64,000 nucleotides of DNA from [Lactobacillus] timonensis (GCF_900240275.1 NZ_LT964761.1:1332524-1396523); one strand, 5' to 3'; counted from the first letter of the stretch, positions 18,975-30,060 are shown. Numbers and translations are program-made. The notes: generated from the letters alone by a model not told the origin.

Positions 18975-19919
18975 ATGACGGAGTTTAACCATGTAACAGT
19001 ACTCCTTCACGAAGCAGTGAAGGGGTTAAATATTCACCCTGATGGCACTTATGTTGACGCCACCTTAGGAGGTGGGGGTCATAGTTCACTAATTGCTAGC
19101 CACTTGTCAAATGGCCATCTGTATTCATTTGACCAGGACCAAACCGCTATTGACTATAACCGGGAGCACCTTAAAGAAGAGATTGCGGCAAAAAAAATTG
19201 TCTTGGTAAAGGATAATTTTCGCCACTTAAAAACCGCATTATTAGCTCGTGGTGTTACCCAACTAAACGGGATTGTGTATGATCTCGGTGTTTCGTCGCC
19301 ACAGTTTGATGACGCAGATCGCGGCTTTTCTTATCGGTCGGATGCCCCGCTAGACATGCGAATGAATCAGCAGCAAAGTTTAACAGCCAAGGTGATTGTT
19401 AACCAGTGGCCGTACCAAAAATTAGTTAAGATTCTTTCACGTTATGGTGAAGAACATTTTTCTAAGTCGATTGCTAGAGCAATTGAGCGGCACCGCAAGT
19501 CACAGGAAATCGCTACGACTGGTGAATTGGTTGAGATTATTAAGGAAGCAATCCCGGCAGCTGCCCGTCGTCACGGCGGTCATCCAGCAAAAAAGAGCTT
19601 TCAGGCAATTCGTATCGCTGTCAATGATGAACTAGGAGCATTGGAAGAATCCTTAGAGCAGGCATTCTCTCTTTTGACTGTTGGTGGAAGAATTGCGGTA
19701 ATTACGTTTCAGTCCCTGGAGGACCGGCTAGTTAAAACGATGTTCAGGGAACGAGCGTCAATGCCGGAACTTCCACCGGGATTACCGGTTATCCCAGCAG
19801 GGATGGAACCTCATTTCAAGTTGGTCAATAAAAAGCCGATTGTACCGGGTGAAGAGGAACTTCACGGCAATCACCGGTCGCACAGCGCAAAGTTAAGAAT
19901 TATTGAAAAAATAAATTAG
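18975..19919 (+). CDS. rsmH: 16S rRNA (cytosine-1402 N4)-methyltransferase
   Basis: This 314-residue SAM-dependent enzyme methylates C1402 in the ribosomal P site. The signature motifs are [43 protein letters not shown] and [23 protein letters not shown] ends the protein. The ATG at 18975 is preferred over an upstream alternative at 18963 because it gives the usual [11 protein letters not shown] start. Standard second gene of the cluster. Confidence 0.95.
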   Translation: MTEFNHVTVLLHEAVKGLNIHPDGTYVDATLGGGGHSSLIASHLSNGHLYSFDQDQTAIDYNREHLKEEIAAKKIVLVKDNFRHLKTALLARGVTQLNGIVYDLGVSSPQFDDADRGFSYRSDAPLDMRMNQQQSLTAKVIVNQWPYQKLVKILSRYGEEHFSKSIARAIERHRKSQEIATTGELVEIIKEAIPAAARRHGGHPAKKSFQAIRIAVNDELGALEESLEQAFSLLTVGGRIAVITFQSLEDRLVKTMFRERASMPELPPGLPVIPAGMEPHFKLVNKKPIVPGEEELHGNHRSHSAKLRIIEKIN

Positions 19920-19948
19920 GCCAGCATTTAGTAAGGAAAGTGGTTAAG

Positions 19949-20311
19949 ATGGCTTCGAACGCGGCAAAAGACTTGGTTAATCAAACAGCTCCACAACAGG
20001 AAGAATGGCAAGCAACGACCGTACAACCGGCGACCCCGGTAGTCTCGTGGCGACAAGAAATTCGTTTATGTGTTGCTTGTGGGGTAGTGCTCCTGGGAAT
20101 GATGGGGGCAGTGGTTTCAATGAAAATTGCAGTTACCAATGCCAACCACCATCTTCAGGACGTTCAAGCCCGGGTTAGTCGAGTGAGCAATGAAAATGCT
20201 AGTGAGCGTCAGGAAATTGCTGAGCTGACTAGTGAATCGCACCTTAACCAGGCCGCAAAAAAGTATGGGTTCAGCGATACTAATACTAGTGTAAGGAACG
20301 TTAATAAGTAA
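19949..20311 (+). CDS. ftsL: Cell division protein FtsL
   Basis: This 120-residue bitopic protein has a polar N-tail, a membrane segment (about 38-58, with LCVACGVVLLGMMGAVVS) and a coiled-coil extracellular part (NHHLQDVQARVSRVSNENAS). It forms the DivIB-DivIC-FtsL complex that regulates septal PBP activity. The call rests on position between rsmH and pbp2B plus topology, since sequence conservation is poor. The ATG at 19949 lies 11 bases behind AAGGA. Its stop overlaps the pbp2B start by one base. Confidence 0.85.
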   Translation: MASNAAKDLVNQTAPQQEEWQATTVQPATPVVSWRQEIRLCVACGVVLLGMMGAVVSMKIAVTNANHHLQDVQARVSRVSNENASERQEIAELTSESHLNQAAKKYGFSDTNTSVRNVNK

Positions 20312-22452
20312 TGAAAAAACAACCTCGACGGACGACAAACAATGATAAGCAGGCCAACGGAAGACTCTTTGGGATGATCTTTTACTTCCTAATTGCGTTG
20401 ATGTTTATCTGGTTTGCCGTCCGTTTTGCGCAAATTGGCTTAGTGAAACACGTCAATCACGTTAACCTGCGTTCACGGGCCGCAAAGATTTACAGCCAAA
20501 AACAGCTAATCCGGGCAAAACGGGGTGTAATCTATGATGCCAATGGTAATGCCTTAGCACAGGACACTAACCGCTACACAGTTTATGCGGTCCTGGATCA
20601 CAAGCAAAAGACAACTAGTGGCAAGCCGCTCTACGTGACCGATAAAGCTAAGGCGGCTCGGGTATTGAGCAAGTACTTGCATATTTCTGAAGACCACGCA
20701 TATCAAACGTTGAATCCTCATAAAAAAGTTTTTCAAGTTGAATTTGGCAATGACGGCGCTAATCTTTCTATCCGTAAGATGAAGCAAATTAAGGCGGCCC
20801 ACGTAAATGGTCTTCATTTTGTCGCGATGCCTGCTCGTCAGTACCCGCAGGGAGAATTTGCGAGTCAACTAGTGGGACTGGCTACGGCAAAAGAAAATAA
20901 ACAAACGGGTCAAACTACTTTAACCGGTCAACTAGGGATTGAAAAGGTATTTAATAAGCATCTAACAGGTGAAAATGGTTACCGGACAGCTAAGCACGAT
21001 GTTTATGGCTACCGTGTTAACCAGAACCGTGGCGGAATTCCTGCTAAAAATGGTGGTGATATCCACTTAACACTGCAAGCTCACCCGCAACAGATGCTAG
21101 AAACCCAGCTAAATAATGTTGAAAAGCAGACGAAGTCCTTGTCTATGATGGGAATTGTGATGGATGCCCGGACGGGGAAGATCATCGCTGCGACACAACG
21201 ACCTGATATGTATTCTGGCAACCCGGTTTGGCGGAATATGATGGTTCAGGACACATATGAACCTGGGTCGACAATGAAGGTCTTAACTCTTGCCGCAGCG
21301 ATTGACTCAGGCCATTTTAACCCCGATGCAACTTATAACTCTGGGGAATGGACACTTGGTGGCGGTAAGATTACTGACTGGGTGCAAACTGGTTGGGGCG
21401 CTATTACCTACCGGGATGCTTTCTACCGTTCCAGTAACGTTGGTTTCGCTCATATTGAACAAAATATGGGAAGCAAAGTTTGGCATTCTTATATCCATAA
21501 ATTTGGTTTGCTGAAGCCCGTCAACGTCAGGGGAATGAATCAGGAAAGCAACGGGTTTACCACGTTTAAGGGTGCGTTAACCCAGGCCAATACCGCTTAT
21601 GGTCAGGGGATTACGGTCAATGCCATGCAAATGATGCAGGCCTTCTCCGCGGTTGCTAACAACGGTAAAATGATGAAGCCGTACTTTATTAAATCCGTGA
21701 CGGAAGCTAATGGTAAAGTGGTTGATAAGGGGAAGCCAAAGGAAGTTGGCCACCCTATCAAGGCCAGCACGGCAAAGCAGGTCCGCAAGATGATGGTCGG
21801 TGTCGTCGAGGATAAACACGGTACTGGACAGGCTTACAAGATTGATGGACAACACGTTGCGGTCAAAACCGGGACGGCACAGATTGGGACAGCCCATGGT
21901 TACGCAAACGGACCAACTAGTTATGTTTATTCCGTTGTTGGTATGGCGCCAGTTAACAAGCCCCGCTACGTCGTTTACCTGGTAATGCGTCAACCACAAA
22001 AATTGCCACAACCAGCCGAATCAGAACTGGCAACTATTTTCAAACCACTGATGTCTTACCTGATTCAACGGCAACAGGTTGGTAGTTCTGCTCGACAGGG
22101 TCTGGTCAAGATCAGCAATTATCAAGGAAGAAATGCTACTGACGTGCAAAATGAATTATCTGGTAAGCACTTGCAGCCAGTAGTAATTGGCACTGGTAAA
22201 CATGTGAAAAAACAGTCACTTTCTGCGGACGAAAAGGTAATGGTCAACTCACGGATAATCCTTTATACTGGTGGGACGGTGAAGATGCCATCGCTGACCA
22301 ACTGGTCGCAGGCTGATGTCGTCCGGCTCGGACGTTTACTGGGAATCAAAGTTAAGGTTCATGGTAGTGGTTTTGTTAGTGAGCAGAGCATTAAGGAGAA
22401 TAATACTGTCCACCTGGGACAGACGCTGACGGTGACATGCAAGCCACGTTAA
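20311..22452 (+). CDS. pbpB: Division-specific penicillin-binding protein 2B
   Basis: This 713-residue class B transpeptidase crosslinks septal peptidoglycan. A basic cytoplasmic tail and one membrane segment (about 22-42) precede the dimerisation domain (ORAKRGVIYDANGN-like segment at about 70). The transpeptidase motifs are EPGSTMKV (catalytic Ser), SSN in YRSSNVGF, and KTGT in AVKTGTAQIG. Two PASTA modules fill about 590-713. FtsI/PbpX-type naming depends on species. It is translationally coupled to ftsL. Confidence 0.95.
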   Translation: MKKQPRRTTNNDKQANGRLFGMIFYFLIALMFIWFAVRFAQIGLVKHVNHVNLRSRAAKIYSQKQLIRAKRGVIYDANGNALAQDTNRYTVYAVLDHKQKTTSGKPLYVTDKAKAARVLSKYLHISEDHAYQTLNPHKKVFQVEFGNDGANLSIRKMKQIKAAHVNGLHFVAMPARQYPQGEFASQLVGLATAKENKQTGQTTLTGQLGIEKVFNKHLTGENGYRTAKHDVYGYRVNQNRGGIPAKNGGDIHLTLQAHPQQMLETQLNNVEKQTKSLSMMGIVMDARTGKIIAATQRPDMYSGNPVWRNMMVQDTYEPGSTMKVLTLAAAIDSGHFNPDATYNSGEWTLGGGKITDWVQTGWGAITYRDAFYRSSNVGFAHIEQNMGSKVWHSYIHKFGLLKPVNVRGMNQESNGFTTFKGALTQANTAYGQGITVNAMQMMQAFSAVANNGKMMKPYFIKSVTEANGKVVDKGKPKEVGHPIKASTAKQVRKMMVGVVEDKHGTGQAYKIDGQHVAVKTGTAQIGTAHGYANGPTSYVYSVVGMAPVNKPRYVVYLVMRQPQKLPQPAESELATIFKPLMSYLIQRQQVGSSARQGLVKISNYQGRNATDVQNELSGKHLQPVVIGTGKHVKKQSLSADEKVMVNSRIILYTGGTVKMPSLTNWSQADVVRLGRLLGIKVKVHGSGFVSEQSIKENNTVHLGQTLTVTCKPR

Positions 22453-22489
22453 ATAATTCGTAATTCAATTTGGTAAGAGGAGGAGAACA

Positions 22490-23437
22490 ATGTTAGCAAT
22501 TTTAGCAATGGTCGCTGCCTTTTTGATTACCTACTTGGCGATGCCATCGCTGATTAGGTATTTCAGGTCAAAAAAGGAAGGCCAGCAGATTAGGGAAGAC
22601 GGCCCTACCTGGCACGCCAAAAAAGCAGGGACACCAACAATGGGTGGCATTCTCTTTATTATCGCGGCAGTTGTTGCCAACCTAATCTTTGGAGCCTTGA
22701 TGGGGTTAGTGAATAACACAGCTTGGGCACTGATTTTTACCCTGGTGGCATTTGGCCTTATCGGGATGGTTGACGACAGCATTAAAATTTTTGAGCACCG
22801 TAACGAAGGTTTTACTCCACGACAAAAGGCACTTTGTCAGCTAATTGCTGCTTGTGTCTTTACTGTCATTTACCAGCATGAAGGCTTTCAAATGGGTTTT
22901 GGTAATATGCAGCTTGGCTGGTGGTATGGTTTGTTCATCATCTTTTGGATGGTTGGTTTCTCCAACGCGGTAAACCTGACTGATGGCCTTGATGGACTGG
23001 TAACCGGTTGTGCAATTATTTCATTTGCGGCTTACCTGGTGATTGCCTTAGTCAACGGGCAAAAAGAAGTTGCTCTGTTCTGTTTTTCGATCATTGGTGG
23101 ATTATTAGCCTTTATGCGCTATAACCACAAGCCTGCTAAGATTTTTATGGGTGACATGGGTTCCTTGGCCCTTGGTGCTAGTTTGGCAGCAGTTGCTCTT
23201 TTACTTCACCACGAATGGTCACTGTTGTTTATCGGAATTATTTACGTGATTGAAACGGCAAGTGTAATTCTTCAGGTGATCTCGTTTAAGACCACTGGCA
23301 AACGGATCTTTAAAATGACACCTATTCACCACCACTTTGAATTACTTGGTTGGAGTGAGTGGAAGATCGACATTACTTTCTGGACTATTACGTTTATCAG
23401 TTCGGCAATTACGGTTGCGGTTATCTGTTTGGGTTAA
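22490..23437 (+). CDS. mraY: Phospho-N-acetylmuramoyl-pentapeptide transferase
   Basis: This 315-residue polytopic enzyme makes lipid I from UDP-MurNAc-pentapeptide and undecaprenyl phosphate. Family motifs include KKAGTPTMGGILFI, LIGMVDDSIKIF, NAVNLTDGLDGLVTG, FMGDMGSLALGA and PIHHHFELLGWSEWKI. About ten membrane segments. AGGAGGAG precedes the ATG. It abuts murD directly. Confidence 0.96.
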   Translation: MLAILAMVAAFLITYLAMPSLIRYFRSKKEGQQIREDGPTWHAKKAGTPTMGGILFIIAAVVANLIFGALMGLVNNTAWALIFTLVAFGLIGMVDDSIKIFEHRNEGFTPRQKALCQLIAACVFTVIYQHEGFQMGFGNMQLGWWYGLFIIFWMVGFSNAVNLTDGLDGLVTGCAIISFAAYLVIALVNGQKEVALFCFSIIGGLLAFMRYNHKPAKIFMGDMGSLALGASLAAVALLLHHEWSLLFIGIIYVIETASVILQVISFKTTGKRIFKMTPIHHHFELLGWSEWKIDITFWTITFISSAITVAVICLG

Positions 23438-23455
23438 ATGATGGAGGCTTATAAA

Positions 23456-24826
23456 TTGCAGCAAGTTGATAAATATCAGGGCAAAAAAGTCCTTGTTGTT
23501 GGGTTTGGTATTAGTGGAATTAACGTTGCCCAGTTATTAGTGAAATTGGGTGCTCAGGTTACTGCCAATGACCAGAAGGATGATCAGAAGACGGCCGAAA
23601 AGCTTCAGCAAATGGGTGTTAAAACGATCGTTGGCAGCAACCCGCTGAGCCTTGCTGATGAAAATTTTGATCTGGTAGTTAAGAACCCCGGGATTCCCTA
23701 TGATAATCCGTTAATCGCCCGCTTTGTTCAACAGCAAACCCCGATTATTACGGAAGTGGAAGTTGCCAGTGAGATTTTTGCTGGTCACTTAATTGGCGTT
23801 ACCGGAAGTAATGGGAAGACGACGACCACGACGCTGATCGCGAAAATGATCAAACAAGCCCACGGTGGTGAAGTCCACTATGCCGGAAATATTGGTGTTC
23901 CTTTTAGTAAGGTGGCTGAACAAAGTGGTGATCAGTCAACAATCGTTGCGGAACTTTCTAGTTTCCAGCTGCTGGGAGCACCACATATTCATCCCCATAT
24001 TGCGGTAATTACTAATATCTTTTCCAATCACTTGGATTACCACAAGACGCGTGAAAACTACATTAATGCAAAACTCAATATCACCCGTAACCAGACAGCT
24101 GACGACTATCTGATAATCAACTGGGACCGAGAAGAATGGCAGCAAATTGCGCGTCGTTCGCCAGCAACGGTCATTCCGTTCTCACGAGAAAACAAGAGTC
24201 AGCGCGGGAGCTACGTTAAAGATGGCTGGATTTACTGGCGTTCTGAACGGGTAATGGAAGTTAAAGACATCAGACTGATTGGTCCCCAAAACGTGGAGAA
24301 TGCTTTGGCGGCAGTTGCTGCTGCTAAACTTAGTGGTGTTGACAACCATAGCATTCAGGAAGTCTTAACCACCTTTAGCGGTGTTCGCCACCGCTTACAG
24401 TTTGTGATGGAACACGATCAACGGCTGTTTTATAACGACTCCAAGTCGACGGATATTGAGGCGACTCAAGTGGCCCTTCGTGGGTTTGACAAGCCAGTTA
24501 TTCTGCTCGCTGGTGGTCTCGATCGTGGGTATACATTTGAACGGCTGGTACCTGACTTTAAAGAACACGTGAAAGCAATCATTGTCTTTGGGCAGTCGGC
24601 TGACAAAATGGTAGACGCCGCTAACCAGGCTCATATTCCGGTGATTAAGCGTACTGAGAATTGTATTACTGCCGTTCCAATTGCCTGGGACCTGAGCCAG
24701 CCTGGAGATGTTATTTTACTGTCGCCAGCCAATGCTAGTTGGGACCAGTTCCCAAGTTTTGAGGTACGCGGCGATAAGTTTATCAAAGCAGTGGAAAAAC
24801 TAACTGGACAAAAGGAGCAGCAATAA
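23456..24826 (+). CDS. murD: UDP-MurNAc-L-alanine:D-glutamate ligase
   Basis: This 456-residue cytoplasmic Mur ligase adds D-Glu to UDP-MurNAc-L-Ala. N-terminal Rossmann part [22 protein letters not shown] loop [34 protein letters not shown] and the C-terminal [13 protein letters not shown] are present. The TTG at 23456 is preferred: GGAGG lies 8 bases upstream and the protein then begins with [13 protein letters not shown] codons at 23438 and 23441 precede the ribosome site. Confidence 0.94.
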   Translation: MQQVDKYQGKKVLVVGFGISGINVAQLLVKLGAQVTANDQKDDQKTAEKLQQMGVKTIVGSNPLSLADENFDLVVKNPGIPYDNPLIARFVQQQTPIITEVEVASEIFAGHLIGVTGSNGKTTTTTLIAKMIKQAHGGEVHYAGNIGVPFSKVAEQSGDQSTIVAELSSFQLLGAPHIHPHIAVITNIFSNHLDYHKTRENYINAKLNITRNQTADDYLIINWDREEWQQIARRSPATVIPFSRENKSQRGSYVKDGWIYWRSERVMEVKDIRLIGPQNVENALAAVAAAKLSGVDNHSIQEVLTTFSGVRHRLQFVMEHDQRLFYNDSKSTDIEATQVALRGFDKPVILLAGGLDRGYTFERLVPDFKEHVKAIIVFGQSADKMVDAANQAHIPVIKRTENCITAVPIAWDLSQPGDVILLSPANASWDQFPSFEVRGDKFIKAVEKLTGQKEQQ

Positions 24827-24827
24827 G

Positions 24828-25934
24828 ATGAAGTTAATGGTTTCCGGTGGGGGTACCGGTGGACATATTTATCCGGCCCTTGCCCTGATTGAAAGGCTCA
24901 AGCAGGTTGACCCCACAACCGAGGTTTTGTACGTGGGGACTACGAGGGGGTTGGAAAATAAAATAGTTCCGGCTGCTGGCATCAAACTGGAAACAATGCC
25001 AATGCAAGGGTTTCAGCGAAAAATTTCATTGTACAATTTTAAAACTGTCTACCTGTTTCTTAAGGCAGTGAGCCACGCCAAAAAATTAATTCGTGACTTT
25101 CAACCTGACGTGATTCTCGGCACTGGCGGCTACGTTAGCGGGGCGGTGCTGTATGCTGCAGCAAAGATGGGGATTCCCACCGTTATCCACGAACAGAACA
25201 GCGTTGTTGGGATTACTAACAAGTTCTTAAGCCGCTACGTGGATGAGATTGCGATTGCCTTTGAAGCAGCACGCACTCAGTTTAAACATCAAAGAATTAC
25301 TTTGACTGGTAACCCGCGGGCCCAGCAGGTCGCTGCTAACCGCGACAGTGACTACTCTTGGACTGAAATGGGCTTGTCCGACGACCGGCCAACAATGATG
25401 ATTTTTGGTGGCTCCCAGGGTGCTCCGAAGATCAACAAGAGTGTTGTCCAAGCCATTCCAGAATTTAGCAAACGCGATTATCAGGTGGTCTTTGCAACGG
25501 GGCAAAAACGGTACCAGGATGTTGCCAAGCAGCTTGCTGGGATCAAAGTGGGTGATAATGTCAAGGTCGTGCCCTACATCGACCAGATGCCACACAAGCT
25601 GCCAAAGGTGGCTGTCCTAGTTTCACGAGCAGGAGCCACGACAATTGCGGAAGTCACTGCTCTTGGTGTTCCGACAATTATGATTCCGAGCCCCTACGTT
25701 ACCGCTAACCACCAGTTTAAAAATGCTCAGGCGTTGGTCAAGAAAAAGGCAGCGCTGATGATTACAGAAGATCAACTCGATGGTCGGTCCTTACTCGTCC
25801 AGGCTGACCGACTGATGAATAACGAGGAGCTGCGTCAGCAAATGGCGGAGGCCAGCAGGAAGTTGGGGCACCCGCAGGCGAGTGATGAGTTAATTGCTGT
25901 TTTGAAAAAAGCCATTGCAGACCACCAACATTAA
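24828..25934 (+). CDS. murG: UDP-GlcNAc:lipid I GlcNAc transferase
   Basis: This 368-residue membrane-associated GT28 enzyme turns lipid I into lipid II. Motifs are [70 protein letters not shown] and a C-terminal helix. It starts one base after the murD stop, so coupling is likely. Confidence 0.96.
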   Translation: MKLMVSGGGTGGHIYPALALIERLKQVDPTTEVLYVGTTRGLENKIVPAAGIKLETMPMQGFQRKISLYNFKTVYLFLKAVSHAKKLIRDFQPDVILGTGGYVSGAVLYAAAKMGIPTVIHEQNSVVGITNKFLSRYVDEIAIAFEAARTQFKHQRITLTGNPRAQQVAANRDSDYSWTEMGLSDDRPTMMIFGGSQGAPKINKSVVQAIPEFSKRDYQVVFATGQKRYQDVAKQLAGIKVGDNVKVVPYIDQMPHKLPKVAVLVSRAGATTIAEVTALGVPTIMIPSPYVTANHQFKNAQALVKKKAALMITEDQLDGRSLLVQADRLMNNEELRQQMAEASRKLGHPQASDELIAVLKKAIADHQH

Positions 25935-25949
25935 AAGGAGGAGTTTCCG

Positions 25950-26789
25950 GTGAGTAAACAACAAGACGATAACCAGCGTTTTTCTCGCCGGCTCTCTGAA
26001 CTAGCGGCGCGTGGTGTTAAGAGTGCACAGCACATTGAGGAACATGCGCAGCAGCACATTAGTGCGGAAGCAACCCAGCTAAACAAGGTTAGACGAATTA
26101 CCAACCGGCACCGCTTGTTGAGTATCTTGATCCCGTTTTCTATCGTTCTGATTTTTGCAATTTACATTGTTTCGCCACTGAGCCAGGCGAAAACCGTGCA
26201 AGTGGTTGGTAATGATGAATTGACGAAGGAAGCGGTAATGAAGGCAACGGGCGTTCGTCCAGGTCGTTATATGTATGGGTTAATTGACCAGCAACAGAAA
26301 GTGGAAAATGAGGCCAAAAAAGCTAACCATCAGCTTGCGAGTGTCAAGATCAGACTTGTCGGATGGCGGAAGTTGCGTGTTACCGTTACCGAAAATAAGA
26401 TTCTTGGTTTGGTAACTATCAATGGCAAACAACGTTACCTTCTGACAAATGGTTCCTGGGCACCCGTTAGTGGAACGGTACCAAATGATGTTACCTACGA
26501 GAACTTTACCGGACACGTGACGGCACTGCAGCAGACAGCTCGTCAGCTTGGCCGCCTGCCAAATCCCATTCGGCATAGTATCTCTGCTGTCAGGTATTCA
26601 CCAACGAAGGTTAATCCACAACGAATTAAGCTTTACATGAACGATGGTAATACCGTGTTGGTAAAACGTAGCAGCTTAGCGGAAAAGATGAATTATTATC
26701 CTTCCATTGCTTCACAGATGAGTGGTAATGGGGTGGTTGATTTGCAGGTTGGTGCCTATTCTTATGGTTATGGCGATAAGGCCAAATAA
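25950..26789 (+). CDS. divIB: Cell division protein DivIB (FtsQ)
   Basis: This 279-residue bitopic protein has a charged, Gln-rich cytoplasmic region (1-55), a membrane segment (about 56-76, LSILIPFSIVLIFAIYIV), a POTRA domain beginning at about 80 (VQVVGNDELTKEAVM) and a beta domain (LGLVTINGKQRYLLTNG). It joins FtsL and DivIC at the septum. The GTG start follows AAGGAGGAG. Confidence 0.9.
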   Translation: MSKQQDDNQRFSRRLSELAARGVKSAQHIEEHAQQHISAEATQLNKVRRITNRHRLLSILIPFSIVLIFAIYIVSPLSQAKTVQVVGNDELTKEAVMKATGVRPGRYMYGLIDQQQKVENEAKKANHQLASVKIRLVGWRKLRVTVTENKILGLVTINGKQRYLLTNGSWAPVSGTVPNDVTYENFTGHVTALQQTARQLGRLPNPIRHSISAVRYSPTKVNPQRIKLYMNDGNTVLVKRSSLAEKMNYYPSIASQMSGNGVVDLQVGAYSYGYGDKAK

Positions 26790-26836
26790 TCGTCACATAA
26801 AATGAATGAATTGGGCACTTTTCAGCTCAGTATTTG

Positions 26837-26845
26837 TGGTAAAAT
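26837..26845 (+). promoter_or_regulatory. Candidate extended -10 promoter for ftsA-ftsZ
   Basis: TGG-TAAAAT is an extended -10 element about 75 bases before ftsA. No good -35 is visible. It lies in the only sizeable gap (131 bases) inside the first half of the dcw cluster. Confidence 0.4.
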
Positions 26846-26920
26846 TAAAATTAAGTTTATCAAACGCATTCATATATTGGTGTTGGTGAACAATTATTTG
26901 TTATTTTAGGAGGGTTCCGG

Positions 26921-28303
26921 ATGGACAATTCGAAAATCTACGTTGGGTTAGATATTGGAACCACCTCGGTTAAAGTTATTATTTGTGAGAACGTTAAGGG
27001 CCAGCTGAAAGTTGTTGGTGCTGGTGTAGAACCATCAAGTGGACTCAGCCGCGGTGTCATTGTTGATATTGATCAGACTGCAAGGGCAATTTCCCGAGCG
27101 GTTGACAAGGCGGCATCCCAGTCTGATGTCAAAGTAAGTAGTGTGGTGGTGGGTTTACCGGCTAACTACTTGCAGATGAAGGACGTTCATGGCATGATTA
27201 CGATTGCCGAGAAGGGGCAATCACACGAGATTATCAACCAGGATGTCATTGACGTGGCAAAGTCAACCCTGTTGCAAAACGTCCCAACTGATCGTGAAAT
27301 CATCGGTTTGGTTCCACGCGAATTTACCGTTGATGGTTTTGACGGCATTAAGGATCCGCGGGGAATGGTAGGGTCACGTCTTGAAATGCAGGCCCTCCTG
27401 TATAGTGGCCCGACCACTGTTGTTCATAACACCAAGAAAGCCGTAGAACAGGCTGGTTTGAAGATTGAAGACTTGGTTGTGGGTCCAATTGCCACTGGGT
27501 TTAACTTGCTGACTGACGGTGAACAGGATTTTGGGACCCTGGTAATTGATATGGGTGGCGGCCAAACGACCGCCAGCATTATCCACGACCACCAATTGAA
27601 GTACACTTCTGTTGATCCAGAAGGTGGTTACTATATTACTAAGGATATTTCGACGGTTTTGAACACTTCACTACGTGATGCTGAAAAACTGAAAAAGGAT
27701 CATGGGTTCGCGGATAGTTCACGAGCTGATGAGAATATGATGCTGGATGTTACGGTTGTCGGTAAAGATAACCCCGTTGAATACAGCGAAAAGTACTTAG
27801 CAGAGGTTATCGAAGCCCGTGTTCGTCAGATCTTCCAGCGCATTAGTGACCGCCTTGACTCTATTCGGGCACCAAAGCTGCCAGGCGGAGTGGTTCTGCT
27901 TGGTGGTGCAGCCGTGATGCCGGGAGTAGCTGAACTCGCTAGCGAGTACTTCTCTGGCAAGGTAAAAGTTTACCGGCCAAAATTGATGGGGGTTCGTCAT
28001 CCCGGTTTTGCAACGGCATTATCACTGGCACTTTACGAAAGCCGGTTGAGCGATGTTGAGCAGCTGATTAAGCAGACTGTCCAACAAGGCGAATCTGGCA
28101 GTCACCAGCGCCGAGCAGTGGCTGCTAGTCAGAAGCCGGCAAGCGGTCAACCACATCACCGAAAGCACCGTTTATCAATGCCACATCGTTCAGAAACAAC
28201 GCAAAAGAGCGAAACAGTACAAGCCGATAGTGACTCACCAAAGTCATCAAATCGCAAAAAAGAGGGCGGCCTTAAGTCGTTCTTTAGCAACTTCTTTGAT
28301 TAG
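26921..28303 (+). CDS. ftsA: Cell division protein FtsA
   Basis: This 460-residue actin-like ATPase tethers FtsZ to the membrane. It shows YVGLDIGTTSVKVIICE, RGVIVDIDQT in the 1C domain region, LVIDMGGGQTTASI, LGGAAVMPGV, and a C-terminal amphipathic GLKSFFSNFFD. A basic Ser/His/Lys-rich stretch (about 390-445) lies before the membrane anchor. Paired with ftsZ, 21 bases apart. Confidence 0.96.
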   Translation: MDNSKIYVGLDIGTTSVKVIICENVKGQLKVVGAGVEPSSGLSRGVIVDIDQTARAISRAVDKAASQSDVKVSSVVVGLPANYLQMKDVHGMITIAEKGQSHEIINQDVIDVAKSTLLQNVPTDREIIGLVPREFTVDGFDGIKDPRGMVGSRLEMQALLYSGPTTVVHNTKKAVEQAGLKIEDLVVGPIATGFNLLTDGEQDFGTLVIDMGGGQTTASIIHDHQLKYTSVDPEGGYYITKDISTVLNTSLRDAEKLKKDHGFADSSRADENMMLDVTVVGKDNPVEYSEKYLAEVIEARVRQIFQRISDRLDSIRAPKLPGGVVLLGGAAVMPGVAELASEYFSGKVKVYRPKLMGVRHPGFATALSLALYESRLSDVEQLIKQTVQQGESGSHQRRAVAASQKPASGQPHHRKHRLSMPHRSETTQKSETVQADSDSPKSSNRKKEGGLKSFFSNFFD

Positions 28304-28324
28304 GAATCGTGGAGGGAATTTTTG

Positions 28325-29566
28325 ATGGATTACGAAGCAAGTAACAAAGCAGACGAGATTAAAGGTGCTCAACTGAAAGTTATCGGTGTTGGTGGCGGTG
28401 GTGGCAACGCCGTCAACCGAATGATTACCGAGAAGGTTTCAGGTGTTGGCTTCATTGTCGCTAATACTGATATCCAAGCACTGGATGGCTCAAAGGCTGC
28501 AACCAAGATCCAGTTAGGACCTAAGCTGACTAAGGGACTTGGTGCTGGTTCTAACCCGGAAGTGGGGACAAAGGCTGCAGAAGAAAGCGAATCAGAAATC
28601 ACCAAGGTTCTGGATGGTGCTGACATGGTTTTCGTCACTGCTGGTATGGGTGGTGGTACCGGTACTGGTGCTGCTCCTGTAGTGGCAAAAATCGCCAAGG
28701 ATTCCGGGGCATTGACAGTTGGTGTCGTTACCCGGCCGTTTGCATTTGAAGGACGCCGTCGTCAACGGCTGGCAAGTGAAGGGTTGGAAAAGCTGAAGAA
28801 GAACGTTGATACCATGATCGTCGTGGACAATAACCGGCTTTTAGAAACCATTGATAAAAAGACATCAATGATGGATGCCTTTAAGGAAGCCGATAATGTT
28901 CTGCGTCAGGGTGTTGAAGGAATTTCAGATTTGATTACCAACCCTGGATACATCAATTCTGACTTCGCTGACATTCGCCATACGATGGCTAACCAGGGTA
29001 GTGCCTTAATGGGAATTGGTTCTGCTAGTGGTGAAAACCGTGCAGCGGAAGCAACAAAGAAGGCTATTTCCTCGCCACTGCTTGAGGTATCAATTGATGG
29101 TGCGCAGCATGTCTTGATGAACATCACCGGGGGCAAGAACCTTGGGCTGTACGAAGGACAGGAAGCTTCAATGGTTATTCAGCAGGCTGCTAGTTCAGAT
29201 GTTGATATTACCTTTGGTACCACGATTAATGAAGACATGGGTGATGAGGTCAAGGTTACGGTTATTGCCACTGGGATTGATGGTAAGAAGCAGCGTCATG
29301 TGGAAACTGCCCCAGTTACCCAGTCTACTGATAGTGACCAGCAAGCTGCTCACAATTCTGAAGATGCACAGCCAGAAGAACAACATACTGATCCGTTTGC
29401 GGGTTGGACTGACCCAACTGCAGAAGACCACAATGATGATAATGAATTCAAACATGTTGAAAAGCCTGAATTCAATGTCTTTAACGGCGATTCCAGTAGT
29501 GTTGATGGTGGTGACAGTGATGACAACTTGTCAACACCACCGTTCTTCAAGCATCGTAATAACTAG
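28325..29566 (+). CDS. ftsZ: Cell division protein FtsZ
   Basis: This 413-residue tubulin-like GTPase builds the Z ring. Visible are [16 protein letters not shown], the GTP tubulin signature [15 protein letters not shown], and [16 protein letters not shown] with the T7-loop region. The long acidic tail (about 320-405) ends in [12 protein letters not shown], the conserved peptide that binds FtsA and SepF. The ATG at 28325 is 9 bases behind GGAGGGA. A strong hairpin follows the gene. Confidence 0.97.
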   Translation: MDYEASNKADEIKGAQLKVIGVGGGGGNAVNRMITEKVSGVGFIVANTDIQALDGSKAATKIQLGPKLTKGLGAGSNPEVGTKAAEESESEITKVLDGADMVFVTAGMGGGTGTGAAPVVAKIAKDSGALTVGVVTRPFAFEGRRRQRLASEGLEKLKKNVDTMIVVDNNRLLETIDKKTSMMDAFKEADNVLRQGVEGISDLITNPGYINSDFADIRHTMANQGSALMGIGSASGENRAAEATKKAISSPLLEVSIDGAQHVLMNITGGKNLGLYEGQEASMVIQQAASSDVDITFGTTINEDMGDEVKVTVIATGIDGKKQRHVETAPVTQSTDSDQQAAHNSEDAQPEEQHTDPFAGWTDPTAEDHNDDNEFKHVEKPEFNVFNGDSSSVDGGDSDDNLSTPPFFKHRNN

Positions 29567-29590
29567 TTTGATCAGCGATAGTTGCTTGTA

Positions 29591-29631
29591 GAGCGTGACA
29601 GTAAGGCTTAAGAAGGGCTACTGTCACGCTC
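29591..29631 (+). terminator. Strong hairpin between ftsZ and sepF
   Basis: GAGCGTGACAGTA (29591-29603) pairs perfectly with TACTGTCACGCTC (29619-29631). No T-run follows, so it is more likely an attenuating or RNA-stabilising or processing structure than a full terminator. Confidence 0.55.
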
Positions 29632-29655
29632 CTATTGATTTAAGGAGGCTTTATG

Positions 29656-30060
29656 ATGGCAGGTTTTTTAAGTAATTTCTTCGGGACCGATGATGCCGCT
29701 TATGATGAACCAGCAGCGCAGGTTCCGACAAACAATAGTGATAAGGTTATTTCCATGAATGGGCACCAGGCAGCGATTACTAGCAGTAAAATTGCGATTT
29801 ATCAACCGCGACTGTACAGTGATGTTCAAGAAATTGCTGATGAATTACTGTCCCACCGGGCAGCAGTGGTTAATTTTAGTCAAATGGATGTCGCAACTGC
29901 TAATAAGGTGATCGATTTTCTTAATGGGACTGTTTATGCTATTGATGGCGAGATTAAGCGTGTGGGGGAACAAATTTTTCTCTGCACTCCGCACAATTTT
30001 GAAGTGGAAGGTTCCATCAAGTTTAATAATTCTGCAAACGAAAGCGACAACCTTAAGTAA
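29656..30060 (+). CDS. sepF: Cell division protein SepF
   Basis: This 134-residue protein has an N-terminal amphipathic membrane-binding helix (MAGFLSNFFG), an acidic linker and the SepF core (IAIYQPRLYSDVQEIADELL, AAVVNFSQMD, DFLNGTVYAIDGEI). It bundles FtsZ filaments at the membrane. Start at the second of two adjacent ATGs (29656, 7 bases behind GGAGG), although 29653 is possible. Confidence 0.93.
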   Translation: MAGFLSNFFGTDDAAYDEPAAQVPTNNSDKVISMNGHQAAITSSKIAIYQPRLYSDVQEIADELLSHRAAVVNFSQMDVATANKVIDFLNGTVYAIDGEIKRVGEQIFLCTPHNFEVEGSIKFNNSANESDNLK

